From NCBI RefSeq assembly GCF_017875465.1, contig NZ_JAGGMQ010000001.1, positions 2,046,001-2,110,000 on the forward strand: 64,000 nucleotides of DNA, given 5' to 3'. Made by a program: the position numbers and the translations under genes. Under the pieces are notes generated by a model. It saw only the letters and a list, made by a program, of their open reading frames with translations, was not told the DNA's origin and ran no database searches. Positions 45,801-55,063 of this stretch are shown one piece after another; position 1 is the first letter of the stretch; each line of letters opens with the position of its first letter. The stretch comes from Winslowiella toletana. GTDB taxonomy: Bacteria > Pseudomonadota > Gammaproteobacteria > Enterobacterales > Enterobacteriaceae.

Positions 45801-47380
45801 TAGCGCACCAGCGGATAACGCTCGCCTGCTGCGCGCTGGTGGACTGTCGCCAGACGGCCATGCACGGATTCATAGCTCAGCTCTACCGCCATCGCTTCAT
45901 TATCACCGGCGATAGCGATTAACTGGCCTGCTTCATTCCAGCTCAGATGCTGGCAGTTATCGTGGCGGTCGTAAATGCGGGCAATGCGCCATTCGCCTTC
46001 GCGTGTCGGATCGGGTTCATACAGCTGGTGCTCACCTTCGCTGGTCTGCAGCACCACCACGCCCTCAAGCGTGCAGTAAAGCGTGATGCCATCTTCAGCA
46101 AACTGAATCACATCCCCCGGACGAACCTCACCCATCTCCAGCTCGCGACCGACTAAATCACGCCAGCGGAAATGCAGTTCGCCATTCGCTGCACGATAGC
46201 GGATCAGGCGGCTTTCAAACGGCAGCATCCATCCCTGGCCCAGCATGCCGGTCGCCAGATTGCGACTGTGGTAAACACGCTGCCAGTAAAGAGGGATACG
46301 ATCTTCCAGCGCGAAGTCGAGATCTTCAGCGCCCGCGAGGATCTTGGCGCCGGTGGCGATATTGACCGGGTGAGGAGTCTGCACCGCATTAGAAGCCACG
46401 CCGGCGACACCAGCGGCAGCGGCAACGGCTCCCTGGCTCACGGCCATACTGGCGCCAGCCGCCACAATAGGGCAGGGAATACTGCGCAGCAACTTGCGCG
46501 CCATCACGCGATCAAAAGCTTTGCCCATTAACTGCAGCACCTGCTTCAGCTCGCCGCCGCCCAGCATCCCGCCAATAAACCAGGCAAAAAAGTTTTTTCC
46601 GCTGCGAATATCCTGCACCACAATGCTTTCGCCGCCGATACGCACCCGCGGATCCTCTGCAACGTCAATTTTCGCTTCACAGGTACTGAGGTCGCCGCTA
46701 CGTGCCGCAGGCTGACCGTTAATCAGCACCTTCTTTGAGCCTTTGGCGATAAAAATCGGGCCGCTATGCTTAGTGCAAGCCACGGTATCCATGCTGGCTG
46801 GCGTACTGTGTGGACTGGCGGAGGCTACCGTGGGCTGGGAGATGTCTTTCCACAGGTTACTGAAGAAATCACCCACATCCGATGCCGTCACATTACTGAT
46901 TTTCTCACCCAGCGCGCTGAAAAATGCACCCGGATGTGCCACCGTCGAAGCGATCCCCGCCGCCATACCAGCAGCGATTTCCCACGCGGATGGACCTTCC
47001 TCTTCGGCACCTGCGGGAGCGTTAAGAAAGGCGTGATCGACCGTGCCTGCGGCGCGTGCTGCTGGCTTGCCCATAATATGGACATTACCGGAACCACTGG
47101 TGATCACCGCATCAGGCGGCCCCGTCAGCCCAAGTGCGCCAATCAGGCTATCCACCGCCCCTCCCGCAGCGTTACCCAGGCGTTCAGGAAAACCATCGGC
47201 AATGGCGGCAATGGTCAGGCCAATCCCCAGCACCAGCCCCACGCCGCTCAGCGTCATCGCGCTGCAGGCGAGTAAAATCCCGGCGTAGATCGCCCCTTCC
47301 ACCATGCCGCTGACAAAATCACTCAGTAGTGAACTGTGTACCAGCGGATCATCAATTCTCGCTGCAACCTTATCTGCCAT
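42833..47380 (-). CDS. rhs: PAAR-containing Rhs effector with SHH-type nuclease tip
   Basis: 1515-aa T6SS effector. N-terminal hydrophobic helices (about residues 24-63) are the EagR-bound prePAAR region. A PAAR-type domain follows (SGSGNVHIMGKPAARAAG, KHSGPIFIAKGSKKVLINGQ), then a second hydrophobic region near 310-340, then many YD repeats that form the Rhs shell, ending in PDPIGLAGGINLYAYAPNPL and WIDPLGL. The last 123 residues are the toxin: LDSHHVGQKNIMKDLVEGYD suggests the HNH/endonuclease VII SHH group. It is preceded by its chaperone and VgrG and followed by a putative immunity gene. Confidence 0.92.
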   Translation of the reverse strand: MADKVAARIDDPLVHSSLLSDFVSGMVEGAIYAGILLACSAMTLSGVGLVLGIGLTIAAIADGFPERLGNAAGGAVDSLIGALGLTGPPDAVITSGSGNVHIMGKPAARAAGTVDHAFLNAPAGAEEEGPSAWEIAAGMAAGIASTVAHPGAFFSALGEKISNVTASDVGDFFSNLWKDISQPTVASASPHSTPASMDTVACTKHSGPIFIAKGSKKVLINGQPAARSGDLSTCEAKIDVAEDPRVRIGGESIVVQDIRSGKNFFAWFIGGMLGGGELKQVLQLMGKAFDRVMARKLLRSIPCPIVAAGASMAVSQGAVAAAAGVAGVASNAVQTPHPVNIATGAKILAGAEDLDFALEDRIPLYWQRVYHSRNLATGMLGQGWMLPFESRLIRYRAANGELHFRWRDLVGRELEMGEVRPGDVIQFAEDGITLYCTLEGVVVLQTSEGEHQLYEPDPTREGEWRIARIYDRHDNCQHLSWNEAGQLIAIAGDNEAMAVELSYESVHGRLATVHQRAAGERYPLVRYGYNDQGQLISVTDADEVTTRRFSWDRASDMLASHSYATGLTVSYDWQPAADSTFWRVISYQVRDDQQQILESWIIDSDEQARNATVTCLSGGSTFHQWDAQYRITGWTDMYGAEWHYEWADQGEQLQATSGPDGERWEYGYDQRGNLTVVRNPLGETRLTVWHPVWSQPQQEVLADGASWRYQHNALGDVVAVTDPQGGVTQLEWNPQGDLVAETDALGNVRRFWWNERGQMVSDEDCSGYRSHQHYDATGRLLSATDAEGNTTSCRWSRAGRIEAIIRADNRETRYEYDAHGQLAGENIDGFSERKLQRNVRGQVICQTDPAGHHTRFDYDRFGRLTRLINPNNDSWQFDWDSGERLLAQTDYAGRRKSYGYDDRGQVTSVSQQPLAQNGEQQAPLVSQLEYDLLGRLTAKSNGETYTRYQYAARSVTLQRTTLAEHHAARQKAAEPEWDDQLSFTLDALGNLQNEQNHGGRWQYQYDALGNLQQSQGPDGTTQSFLRYGSGHLLQRNWQRDGQQADIAAYARDRLHREISRSQGPLTLETAYDPAGRIIKRRSAVLERRYQWDRLDQVAQQMLMSVEKNDSRPAFSQQRFGYDAAGQVTHRIGAEREERFHYDPAGNRTDTAGQVVWHNLLRRLKGARWEYDGFGRLLWRKAEQGAVEQHFSYNAEHQVTEVRLSGHREYQRVQYRYDALGRRTHKILHRHGQAETDAEIITFHWQGLQMAGEQSSRSPDHSVQYLYNEGGWEPLARVDIAGDSQQTLWYHTDLNGLPERLTDEGGEVVWQGRFSSWGETERETHAGQLAVPQNLRFQGQYLDRETGLHYNLFRYYDPVAGRFTQPDPIGLAGGINLYAYAPNPLNWIDPLGLKCQPEKWDVSSHQSNKSAVKGKNLGLDSHHVGQKNIMKDLVEGYDPATAPAMLVPRVGHTVSKEGVGIVSRSQINAKTGLPFANARDVVARDIWELRRVYPEIPNSKLQELIDMNKVMYPEIR

Positions 47381-47383
47381 GGA

Positions 47384-47815
47384 TCAGGCCTCCGCCACAC
47401 AGGGGATAAACGCCTGCCGGATCGCCTGCCATGCCAGCAGCTGCTGCTCCGTAAACTGGCCTGCGGTGCTGAAGGTTAATGCCAGTAAATGATCTTTCGC
47501 CCAGGTCACCAGCAGCTTTTGTTCCACCGCCACGCCCTGATTTTCAAAGCGCATCGCCACCTGCTGCGCGGGTAGCGTACCCAGCGTGCTCTGCTCTGGT
47601 GACTGCGCGCTAAACTTTTTCATATCGCGCTTCACTTTTTGTAATTGCTGCTGCAAAAAGGAATCCATCTCATCAGCGGTAACCTTCCAGTCGCGGGTCA
47701 CCACCAGCGTGGCCCGTAAATCGGCCAGACGCAGCACGGTAATACTCTGATCCTGCACGATACCAGGCAGATTAAGCGTTCCCTCGGATAAGACGTATTG
47801 CACTGGCTGGCTCAT
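47384..47815 (-). CDS. eagR: EagR-type Rhs chaperone (DcrB/DUF1795 domain)
   Basis: 143-aa cytosolic protein of the DcrB/DUF1795 fold (LNLPGIVQDQSITVLRLADL, LLVTWAKDHLLALTFSTAGQ). EagR/EagT6 proteins bind the transmembrane helices of PAAR-Rhs effectors before secretion. It overlaps vgrG-1 by 4 nt and ends 3 nt before rhs, so the three form one unit. No signal peptide, unlike dcrB at 8902. Confidence 0.92.
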   Translation of the reverse strand: MSQPVQYVLSEGTLNLPGIVQDQSITVLRLADLRATLVVTRDWKVTADEMDSFLQQQLQKVKRDMKKFSAQSPEQSTLGTLPAQQVAMRFENQGVAVEQKLLVTWAKDHLLALTFSTAGQFTEQQLLAWQAIRQAFIPCVAEA

Positions 47816-49749
47816 TTGCTGCTCCCTGCATCTTTATTAGCAAAAACATCGCTGACTTCTGCGGCGATCTCACCTGGCGTTGGTGATGGCGCGGGGGCCG
47901 CTGCTGGCTGATTGATATTCAGGTCAAGTGTGCCGCCAGTGTTAATCTCCCCCTGCCCTGAAGCGTTAATCTGGAAGTTCTTGCACTGCAGTGAAATCGT
48001 GCCGTTGGGGTTCATGGTCAGCATGCTGTCACCGGTGACAAAAGTGATACCGCTACTGGCCGCCAGCATAATATTGCTGTTCGACTTCAAGATATAATCC
48101 GTACCAACCAGCTCGCTGCGGGCGTACTGCGTCTGCTGGGCATACTGCCCACTCACTTTGCTTTCAAAGCTTTTCTCAATGCTGATGGTGTGATTACCGC
48201 CGACAGAATGCGTTTCATCATTCTTAACGTTGGTATCCATATTCCGCTCCGCCTGCATCCACAACTGCTCTTCACCGCTTTTATCCTCAAAGCGCAGGGC
48301 GTTGGCGTTGTCCGGCGTGCCGTCTTTACTGCGGCTCATAAAGCCCATTTGCGTCGCGGCGGCAGGCAGCGACCACGGCGGCATACTGGCTTCGTTATAC
48401 ACACGACCGGTAATAATCGGACGATCCGGGTCACCGTTAATAAAGTCGATCACCACCTCATCGCCGACGCGCGGGATCTGCACGCCGCCGAAGCCCTGAC
48501 CGGCCCAGGCGCTGGAGACACGTACCCAGCAGGAGCTGGTATCGTCGCCTTTACCCAGACGGTCCCAGTGAAACTTCACCTTTACCCGGCCATATTTATC
48601 GGTCCAGATAGACTCGCCTTGCGGCCCCACCACCCGCGCGGTCTGCGGTCCGTGGGTGCGTGGCCATGCCGTGCGCTGCGCCGAACGGAAGGTGGTGTCC
48701 GCCGGGATCACCACAAAGTTGATTTTATGCTTGCTGTCTTCGCCGCTGCCGCTGGCGTAGGTGTTTTCCTGGAGCGTGTAGGCCGCGCTCACTACCATAT
48801 AATCGCCGCTGTCGCTGGCATAAGGCGGCTGACCGAGGGTAAAGGTATGACCCGGCACAATCCCCAGCGCGGTGCCGGTGGCATCGATACGCTGATGCTC
48901 TGCCTGCCACTCTTCCTGACGGATACGGGCGTAGAATTCACCGTGACTGTGATCGACAAAGCGTCCTGGCCATTCATAGTAATCAATCTGGCCCGGCGAC
49001 GGTGACGCCGGGTTCTGCCGCGCCTGGAACAGCCAGGCGTTCGGTTTGCGGAAGTCGTAATCGTCGATGCTGTAGATGCCCGGCGTGACGCGCTCGCTGA
49101 TCGCCCACTTACCGATCCCTTCCTCACTGGTGCTGCCACCGGACTCGCTGACGTGATACGGGATCACCTCATAGCCTTCATACGGCTGATGCGCCGCCGC
49201 AGAATCCATCAGCACCAGCGTGTGTTTATCCGCTTCATGGTTGAAGAAGAAGTAAATCCCCTCCAGCTCCATCAGGCGTGAGATAAAGTCGTAGCTGTTC
49301 TCCTGATACTGCACGCAGTATTCCCAGCTGCGGTACTCGCCGCTGAGCTTATCTTCGACATGCACGCCATACTCGTTCAGCACCGTCTTGATAATATCCG
49401 GCACCCGCTGGTTCTGGAAAATGCGCTGATTGCGGTCGCGCAGCATCGGCCACAGATCCGATTCCATCTTCAGGGTATAGATCGCGTAACGCGAGCCGTT
49501 AACCTCCGTGCTGCTCTGCACATTTACCGAGGTGATTTTGCCGTTCAGATAGCGTGGCGCCGCCGTCAGACCCTGAGTGGGAATGGTGATGGTGATTGGC
49601 TGGCCGAGCAGCGCCTTACGGTCGATGCGCGCATCGGTACTTAGCAGGCCGACATCCAGCGCAAAGGAGCGCGATACCACTTCCGCGCCGGAAAGTGTCC
49701 AGAAAAGCAGTCCTTCGACAGGTAACTGTGCAGAAATGCGGTCAGGCAT
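47812..49749 (-). CDS. vgrG: T6SS spike protein VgrG-1
   Basis: 645-aa spike trimer subunit. The gp27-like part (about 1-390: VEGLLFWTLSGAEVVSRSFA, DYDFRKPNAWLFQARQNPAS) is followed by the gp5 OB fold (GRVKVKFHWDRLGKGDDTSS, WVRVSSAWAGQGFGGVQIPR) and a beta-helix. It ends in a Pro/Ala-rich tail (AAAPAPSPTPGEI). It is nearly identical to vgrG-2 through the central part. It probably carries the PAAR-Rhs effector at its tip. Confidence 0.96.
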   Translation of the reverse strand: MPDRISAQLPVEGLLFWTLSGAEVVSRSFALDVGLLSTDARIDRKALLGQPITITIPTQGLTAAPRYLNGKITSVNVQSSTEVNGSRYAIYTLKMESDLWPMLRDRNQRIFQNQRVPDIIKTVLNEYGVHVEDKLSGEYRSWEYCVQYQENSYDFISRLMELEGIYFFFNHEADKHTLVLMDSAAAHQPYEGYEVIPYHVSESGGSTSEEGIGKWAISERVTPGIYSIDDYDFRKPNAWLFQARQNPASPSPGQIDYYEWPGRFVDHSHGEFYARIRQEEWQAEHQRIDATGTALGIVPGHTFTLGQPPYASDSGDYMVVSAAYTLQENTYASGSGEDSKHKINFVVIPADTTFRSAQRTAWPRTHGPQTARVVGPQGESIWTDKYGRVKVKFHWDRLGKGDDTSSCWVRVSSAWAGQGFGGVQIPRVGDEVVIDFINGDPDRPIITGRVYNEASMPPWSLPAAATQMGFMSRSKDGTPDNANALRFEDKSGEEQLWMQAERNMDTNVKNDETHSVGGNHTISIEKSFESKVSGQYAQQTQYARSELVGTDYILKSNSNIMLAASSGITFVTGDSMLTMNPNGTISLQCKNFQINASGQGEINTGGTLDLNINQPAAAPAPSPTPGEIAAEVSDVFANKDAGSSK

Positions 49750-49804
49750 AACGTTTTATCCATATAAGAGGTTAGCTGGCGGAAAAGGGAAACTTGCGGG
49801 CCTT

Positions 49805-50197
49805 TCAGGGCGCCAGCATCAGCACTTTTAGCTGGCTGGGCACGATCCGCATACCGATTGCATTCGTGGAGTTTTGCAGGCTGACGCTGGTCAGCCGCGT
49901 CGCCGGGGTTCCCTTCAGCAACACGGTAAATGCACCGGTAAGATGGCGCGACGGCCCCATTACCGTTCCCGACGCCACACCGGTGGCAACGCCCGGGTTA
50001 TCGCCGTTAGTCAGCGGCGTGATGGTCGCCATATTATGCGCAGGCATCCCCATAAACAATATATTCAATGCATTAGGGATCGCCGTCGGCCCCAGCGCGA
50101 TATCCGGATAGGGAATCGGCACAGGTGCGGGCGTCGGCGTCAGGCAGACATCCGGGAACGCAAGATCGACACCCATTAACTGGCAGTTAGCAAACAT
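49805..50197 (-). CDS. DUF4150 PAAR-like protein
   Basis: 130-aa protein. DVCLTPTPAPVPIPYPDIAL and VMGPSRHLTGAFTVLLKGTP are typical of DUF4150, which forms a PAAR-like cone that sharpens the VgrG spike. In many loci DUF4150 proteins carry toxin extensions; this one has none, so the effector must be a separate protein or coded elsewhere. It belongs to the DUF2169-pentapeptide-DUF3540-DUF4150 set. Confidence 0.88.
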   Translation of the reverse strand: MFANCQLMGVDLAFPDVCLTPTPAPVPIPYPDIALGPTAIPNALNILFMGMPAHNMATITPLTNGDNPGVATGVASGTVMGPSRHLTGAFTVLLKGTPATRLTSVSLQNSTNAIGMRIVPSQLKVLMLAP

Positions 50198-50206
50198 AGT
50201 GACTCC

Positions 50207-50812
50207 TCAGCCCATGTGAATCTGTTCGGAATCGACCTTGGCGATCGCTTTCGCGGTAATCACCGTGTTATGTGCATGCAGACGGGCATAATCTTCCGCT
50301 TTCATATCCAACTGCCCGGCCCGCACCTGCTCGGTATTACGCGTGGTGCGCAGCAGGTTGTGACTGATTTGCGTCACCGTCTGCCAGACCGATTCGGCGC
50401 GTTTGCCGACAATGCGTGACACACTCACCCATGCGGAAAGCTTATCGCCGCTGTATTTCATCTCACTGATATGGCAGTCGCCCTGCCCGGCGCTGACGCG
50501 CAACGCTTCACTGCTCAGGCTTAGCTCGCCTTCGCTGCGGATATGCAGATCGCCCGGTACACTCAGCTCGGCGCTAAGCGGATTGGCCCGCTCCAGCACC
50601 GCCAGCAACCAGAGCTGGTTATCCACTCCGGCGATTAACACTTTATCGCCCGCCTGTGGCGCGATAACACAGCTGGCGGCGCGCAGGCAGTGCCAGCCGC
50701 GACCTTCACTTTCAATCGTCAGGCTGCCATCGGGAAAACAGTGGGTGACAACACCGGCGGCCTGCGCGGGAGGCGTCACGGCCAGCGCCAGTTTATGGTT
50801 AATATTGCTCAT
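50207..50812 (-). CDS. DUF3540 domain-containing protein
   Basis: 201-aa protein of the DUF3540 type: VTHCFPDGSLTIESEGRGWH, VIAPQAGDKVLIAGVDNQLW and a strand-rich rod. DUF3540 proteins occur next to DUF2169 and DUF4150 in T6SS loci and probably take part in loading. Two adjacent ATGs (50815, 50812); AAGGAG spacing favours the second. Confidence 0.85.
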   Translation of the reverse strand: MSNINHKLALAVTPPAQAAGVVTHCFPDGSLTIESEGRGWHCLRAASCVIAPQAGDKVLIAGVDNQLWLLAVLERANPLSAELSVPGDLHIRSEGELSLSSEALRVSAGQGDCHISEMKYSGDKLSAWVSVSRIVGKRAESVWQTVTQISHNLLRTTRNTEQVRAGQLDMKAEDYARLHAHNTVITAKAIAKVDSEQIHMG

Positions 50813-50823
50813 CATAATTCTCC

Positions 50824-51894
50824 TTAGCTGCGGCTCTGGCGCTGAATGCTCCAGGCCTCGGCAGCCAGTAATTCTTCATCATATTCAAGAATGCCTTTGC
50901 GATCGGAAAACAGGGCATTCTCCTGACGCGCGCGGTGGAAGCGCGTGCGGGAAAAGGTGGCGCCACGAAAGTCCGCCATACAGACATCAGCGCCTGAGAA
51001 GTCGCTGTAAGTCAGGTTGCACATGGCAAAGCGCGATTTTACCGCTTTCACCTGTTGCAGAATGCTCTGGAATAACCGGCTCTGGCTGAAATCCGCGCCA
51101 TCCAGACATGAGCCGACAAACATCGCCTGGTCAAACAGGCTGTTCTGACAGTGCGCGCCGCTGAGATCGGCTTCCATAAACAGCGCCTGCATGGCGTTGA
51201 CCTGGCGTAGCTGTGCGCCCTTCAGTGACGCGCCTTTAAAGTTGCACTGCGTCAGCTGAGCGCCGGAGAAGTTGACCTCATCAAGCTGGTTATCGGTAAA
51301 CTGACAGCCGGTAAACTGTTGCTGCGCATAGCTTTTGCCTCGCTGGTCGCAGGCGAAAAACACCACCCGCTCGCACTGGGTGGCCGCCAGGTTAGTTTCG
51401 CGCAGGTCGATACCGAAGAAGGTGGTCAGCAGGCAGTGGCACTGATCGATGTGCGCGCCCGGCATCGGCGATTCAAAAAAGGTGGAGCGATCCAGCTTAG
51501 CCTGACTGAAACGGCTGCGATCCAGTGTGCAGCGCATAAACTGGGTTTTATCCAGTTCGCTGTGGGAGAAATCGCTGTCGGCAAGCGCGCACTGATTGAA
51601 CACGCACTCGACCAGCCGCAAGCCGCTGGCGTTCAGTTTATCCATTTCGCACTGGTTAAATACCGTCTGCTCCAGCCTGGCGTCGCTCAGATTAACGGCG
51701 TCCAGCTGGCATTCGGTAAACACCGTTTCCTGCAGGTTTGCGCCCTGTAAGCTGACGCCCTGCAACGACACTTCCTGAAAGATCCCCCCGGAGAGATCGC
51801 ATCCCTGCAGATCAAGACCATCAAGGTTGATCTCCATGATCGCTTCACCGTTTTTTATCCGCTGTTGCAGTTCAGCTGCGCTCAGGGCGGTCAT
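50824..51894 (-). CDS. Pentapeptide repeat protein of the T6SS locus
   Basis: 356-aa protein formed almost wholly of pentapeptide repeats (A(D/N)LXX pattern, for example NLDGLDLQGCDLSGGIFQEV and GADVCMADFRGATFSRTRFH), which fold as a right-handed quadrilateral helix. It overlaps the DUF2169 gene by 4 nt. Role probably structural in effector loading. Confidence 0.9.
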   Translation of the reverse strand: MTALSAAELQQRIKNGEAIMEINLDGLDLQGCDLSGGIFQEVSLQGVSLQGANLQETVFTECQLDAVNLSDARLEQTVFNQCEMDKLNASGLRLVECVFNQCALADSDFSHSELDKTQFMRCTLDRSRFSQAKLDRSTFFESPMPGAHIDQCHCLLTTFFGIDLRETNLAATQCERVVFFACDQRGKSYAQQQFTGCQFTDNQLDEVNFSGAQLTQCNFKGASLKGAQLRQVNAMQALFMEADLSGAHCQNSLFDQAMFVGSCLDGADFSQSRLFQSILQQVKAVKSRFAMCNLTYSDFSGADVCMADFRGATFSRTRFHRARQENALFSDRKGILEYDEELLAAEAWSIQRQSRS

Positions 51895-54431
51895 ATTACT
51901 TCTCCATCACGCTTCGGCAGCGTTTTGACGCGTTTAGTCCACGCGCCGGTCAGGCGGGTGTGCTCATCGGTAAAGGATTGCGAAAGATCTGTGCGAAACA
52001 GATTGGCATTGCTGAAGTTAGCGCCTGCCAGCTGCGTTTTTTGCAGCAGCGCGCCCATCAGATTGGCGTCGGTAAAATTGGTCTGACGGAAATCAGTGCG
52101 TACAAACATGCTGCCAACCAGGTTAGCACGCGTGAAGTCACTGCCCTGACATTGCGCCTCACTCAGATCGCTGTTCTCCAGCTTCGCCAGGGTGAATTTC
52201 GCCCCGCTCAGCACCGTCTGACGCAGGTTGCTCTGTTTTAGCGTCGCCTGGCTAAAGTCCGCCCCGGCCAGCGTGGTATCCGAGGCTGCGGCGCAGGTAG
52301 TCAGCGTTGCGCCGTCAAACTTCGCCGCTTCCAGCTGGCTATCGACCCACGAACAGCTTTCCAGCTGCGCGCCGCTGAAAATAGCGGCTTCAAGGATGCA
52401 TTTAATAAAGGTGGTTTTATTTAGCTGCGCCCGGGTGAAGTCCGGCTGCGGCAACGTCAGATCCATAAATACACAGCTTTCCAGTCGCGCCTGATGGAAG
52501 CGACAGCGGGTAAACCAGCTATTACGCAGCAACAGGCTATCCAGCGTGGCGCCGTCAAAGGCGCAGTTATCAAACAGCGCTTCATCCAGTTGTGTTTCTT
52601 TAAACTGCGCATTGCTAAAGTCGCTATGCAGACACTGCGCCAGCGCCAGACTGGCACCGCTAAAGTTGCAGTCGCGCAGCGAGGTTTCCTGCAGCTCTGC
52701 GCGCGCCAGCATCGCTTCGGTAAAGTCCGCGCCGTCGAGCTGGCAGTGGCTAAGATCGGCGCACTCCAGCAGGGTTTTATTAAAACGCGCGCCGCGCAGA
52801 TCCATCCCAGAGAAATCAACACCGGTCAGATCCATACCGCTGAAATCGCCGCCCTGCGCCAGCGTGCGCTCCGCGCGCTGACGGATAATCAGTGCAATAT
52901 CACCTTTCAGGCGTACCGCCGGCGGCTGATTCTGCACTGACATCAGGTACATCTTGTGCAGCGACTCGCGGCTTTGCTCCAGTTTCTTCTCGCTAAAATG
53001 TTCTTTGTTGCTGTGCAACATCTCCTGCATACGGTGCATGGATTCCGGTCCGCGCGGCAGGTTGCTCTGATCGCTATGTTGCGGGAACCGCGCTTCCATC
53101 TCTTTTTTGCGTTCCTCGGCCTGCGCCTTCATCTCTTCGGCCTGGCACTCCATCTTCTCGATAAATTCCGGCAGCTCATCGAGTCTGGGGATTTCCGGCT
53201 CGTCAAAATCGGCCAGCAGATCGCTGATATCGCCGCCCTGCGCTTCAAGCCGCGCGCGGTGCTGCTCACGCATCTGGCTGGCCCGGTTTTTCAGGTTATC
53301 GCGCATCGGACTTTGTGATTCCTGCACTTCGCTGTCAATCCACGGCCCGATAGTCTCTTCCGGAATCAGATCTTTTTCGCGGAAAGCGAACAGCGCGCCC
53401 TTCTCTTTATCAAGGCGCTGCGTGAGGACTTTGCGATAGTGATTATGCGAACGCGTCGCGCCGGTTTTTTCCAGCGCGGGCATCAGATGTAATACATCCG
53501 CGGCATCATCTTCATTGATGCGGGTATTACCCTGCCAGATCAGCAGCATCTGTTCCAGATGGGGGAAGAACCACACCGTGGTGGCACGCAGTGGGATCTC
53601 TTCAAACAGGGTTTCATCCGCGCGCTGGCGATTGATAAAACAGCGCGCCTGCCAGGGTGGCAATGTTCCCTGTTGCAGCGGTTTTTGCGGATGCATATTC
53701 CAGATCGACCACGGCGCCAGCGGCGGTAAGCTGTCGCGCTCATCCCACCACTGATCCGGGCTGGCGGCGTTAAATACCCGCCAGTCGATATCGCGCGCAA
53801 AGCCGGGAAAGTCATTCTGCAGCCAGCTGGCGTCGTACTGTTTTCCCATGCGGCTCATACGGCGTGGCCACTGGATATCCAGCGGGCCAAAGCTGACCGG
53901 TTCCGGCTTCTGTCCGGGAGAAGAGATACGCGCATTTAACGCTTCGATATTGGGCAGACGGCGATATTCAACGCCATCCTGCATTTCATTCACCGCGCCG
54001 ATACCGTGCGGATTATCGGCATAGCCTTCGCCACCAAAAGCGCGGCTCCAGTCGAGGCGCATCTGCTCAAAGCTACGCGGCGGGGTTGGTCTGGATCCTG
54101 ACCAGAAGCGGTCGCCGGAGACGGCCAGCGTTTTGGTCAGATTTTCAATTTCAATCCGCACCGCGCAGGCGGTTTTATCCTGCTGATGATGGCTGTAAGC
54201 AAAACCGGTGGCGAGGAATTCGGCGCGCGCTTTCGGCATCGCCATATCCAGCACGCCGCCGCTGGCCTGCAACTCATCGCCCGCCAGTTGCCACAACTCC
54301 ATTTCCGGACGTAGCTGAGGATTTTTACCCATATCGGCAAGCGCCATCACGGAGACACCGAGGTGGTTTTTTCCCTGTAAGCGAAATGGGCGGTGGAGTA
54401 CGCTAAGGCGCAGCGGTTTAATAACTTTCAT
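51891..54431 (-). CDS. DUF2169 and pentapeptide-repeat T6SS loading protein
   Basis: 846-aa protein. Residues about 20-300 form DUF2169 (NHLGVSVMALADMGKNPQLR, EQMRLDWSRAFGGEGYADNP, NDFPGFARDIDWRVFNAASP). A charged helical linker (about 380-520) contains KMECQAEEMKAQAEERKKEM. The rest, about 540-830, is pentapeptide repeats. DUF2169 proteins are T6SS adaptors that couple DUF4150-type cargo to VgrG. Presence of two pentapeptide proteins in a row is usual for this subtype. Confidence 0.93.
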   Translation of the reverse strand: MKVIKPLRLSVLHRPFRLQGKNHLGVSVMALADMGKNPQLRPEMELWQLAGDELQASGGVLDMAMPKARAEFLATGFAYSHHQQDKTACAVRIEIENLTKTLAVSGDRFWSGSRPTPPRSFEQMRLDWSRAFGGEGYADNPHGIGAVNEMQDGVEYRRLPNIEALNARISSPGQKPEPVSFGPLDIQWPRRMSRMGKQYDASWLQNDFPGFARDIDWRVFNAASPDQWWDERDSLPPLAPWSIWNMHPQKPLQQGTLPPWQARCFINRQRADETLFEEIPLRATTVWFFPHLEQMLLIWQGNTRINEDDAADVLHLMPALEKTGATRSHNHYRKVLTQRLDKEKGALFAFREKDLIPEETIGPWIDSEVQESQSPMRDNLKNRASQMREQHRARLEAQGGDISDLLADFDEPEIPRLDELPEFIEKMECQAEEMKAQAEERKKEMEARFPQHSDQSNLPRGPESMHRMQEMLHSNKEHFSEKKLEQSRESLHKMYLMSVQNQPPAVRLKGDIALIIRQRAERTLAQGGDFSGMDLTGVDFSGMDLRGARFNKTLLECADLSHCQLDGADFTEAMLARAELQETSLRDCNFSGASLALAQCLHSDFSNAQFKETQLDEALFDNCAFDGATLDSLLLRNSWFTRCRFHQARLESCVFMDLTLPQPDFTRAQLNKTTFIKCILEAAIFSGAQLESCSWVDSQLEAAKFDGATLTTCAAASDTTLAGADFSQATLKQSNLRQTVLSGAKFTLAKLENSDLSEAQCQGSDFTRANLVGSMFVRTDFRQTNFTDANLMGALLQKTQLAGANFSNANLFRTDLSQSFTDEHTRLTGAWTKRVKTLPKRDGEVI

Positions 54432-54491
54432 CAGTCACATCCCTGGTGGAGAAATACAATAAGAGACCAATAACGGTCGTCTTACCTTAAG

Positions 54492-54890
54492 TTAACGGCT
54501 GTCGCTGAGTGGGGCGGGAACCGGACGCTCGCTTTCGTCTTTTACGAAAATAATCTCTTCCCGGCTGTCTCCCATCTTACCCAAATAAACCGTATCCTTT
54601 GCATAACTTCCCAGCGCCAGCCGGGCGGCTCTCTCCATATAGCTGTCAATTATCCAGGCACTGTTATCAGTTTTGTTTTCCACTTGAAGTTTAAGATCGA
54701 GAACAAATTGCCCTTCGAGACGTAGATCGGTGGATTTCATCGACAGGATGACGATCAGGATATCGGTGCCACTTGTTTCCAGATGTTTAAGTCGCGATTT
54801 TCTTGCTTTAGATTTTTTGTTAACTCGCACAGAAAGGACAAACATAATTGTTATCAGGACAACACCAAGGATGATTTCATATAAAGACAT
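54492..54890 (-). CDS. Small membrane protein, paralog 1 of the VgrG-2 cluster
   Basis: 132-aa protein with one N-terminal helix (about 4-22), a basic stretch, then a conserved domain ILSMKSTDLRLEGQFVLDLK ending EIIFVKDESERPVPAPL. It is clearly related to the 128-aa product at 56931-57317 (same ILSMK, same end FV(K/R)D-S-RPVPA). Function unknown. AGGCCTCTTT precedes the ATG. Distinctly AT-richer than the neighbouring T6SS structural genes. Confidence 0.75.
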   Translation of the reverse strand: MSLYEIILGVVLITIMFVLSVRVNKKSKARKSRLKHLETSGTDILIVILSMKSTDLRLEGQFVLDLKLQVENKTDNSAWIIDSYMERAARLALGSYAKDTVYLGKMGDSREEIIFVKDESERPVPAPLSDSR

Positions 54891-55063
54891 AAAGAGGCCT
54901 TAAAAAATTAAAATTTTATTAATTACGAGCTACCAGGTGCTTAGAATTTTAATTAATAAAATTTAATAACATGGCATTTATTAACAATGCTTTCTAGCTT
55001 ATCCTGCAAAGAGATAGCTTCAATGATTTATCAGTCAGAGCCCTCATAGAGACTTGACGAAAC
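54891..55063. other. AT-rich intergenic region
   Basis: 173 bp, strongly AT-rich, no ORF; probable promoter or silencer-bound DNA in front of the paralog 1 gene. Confidence 0.4.

Noticed and set aside
46172..46531. Open frames on the plus strand opposite rhs and vgrG
   Set aside because: They come from high-GC coding DNA read on the other strand and show no family motif or ribosome-binding site.
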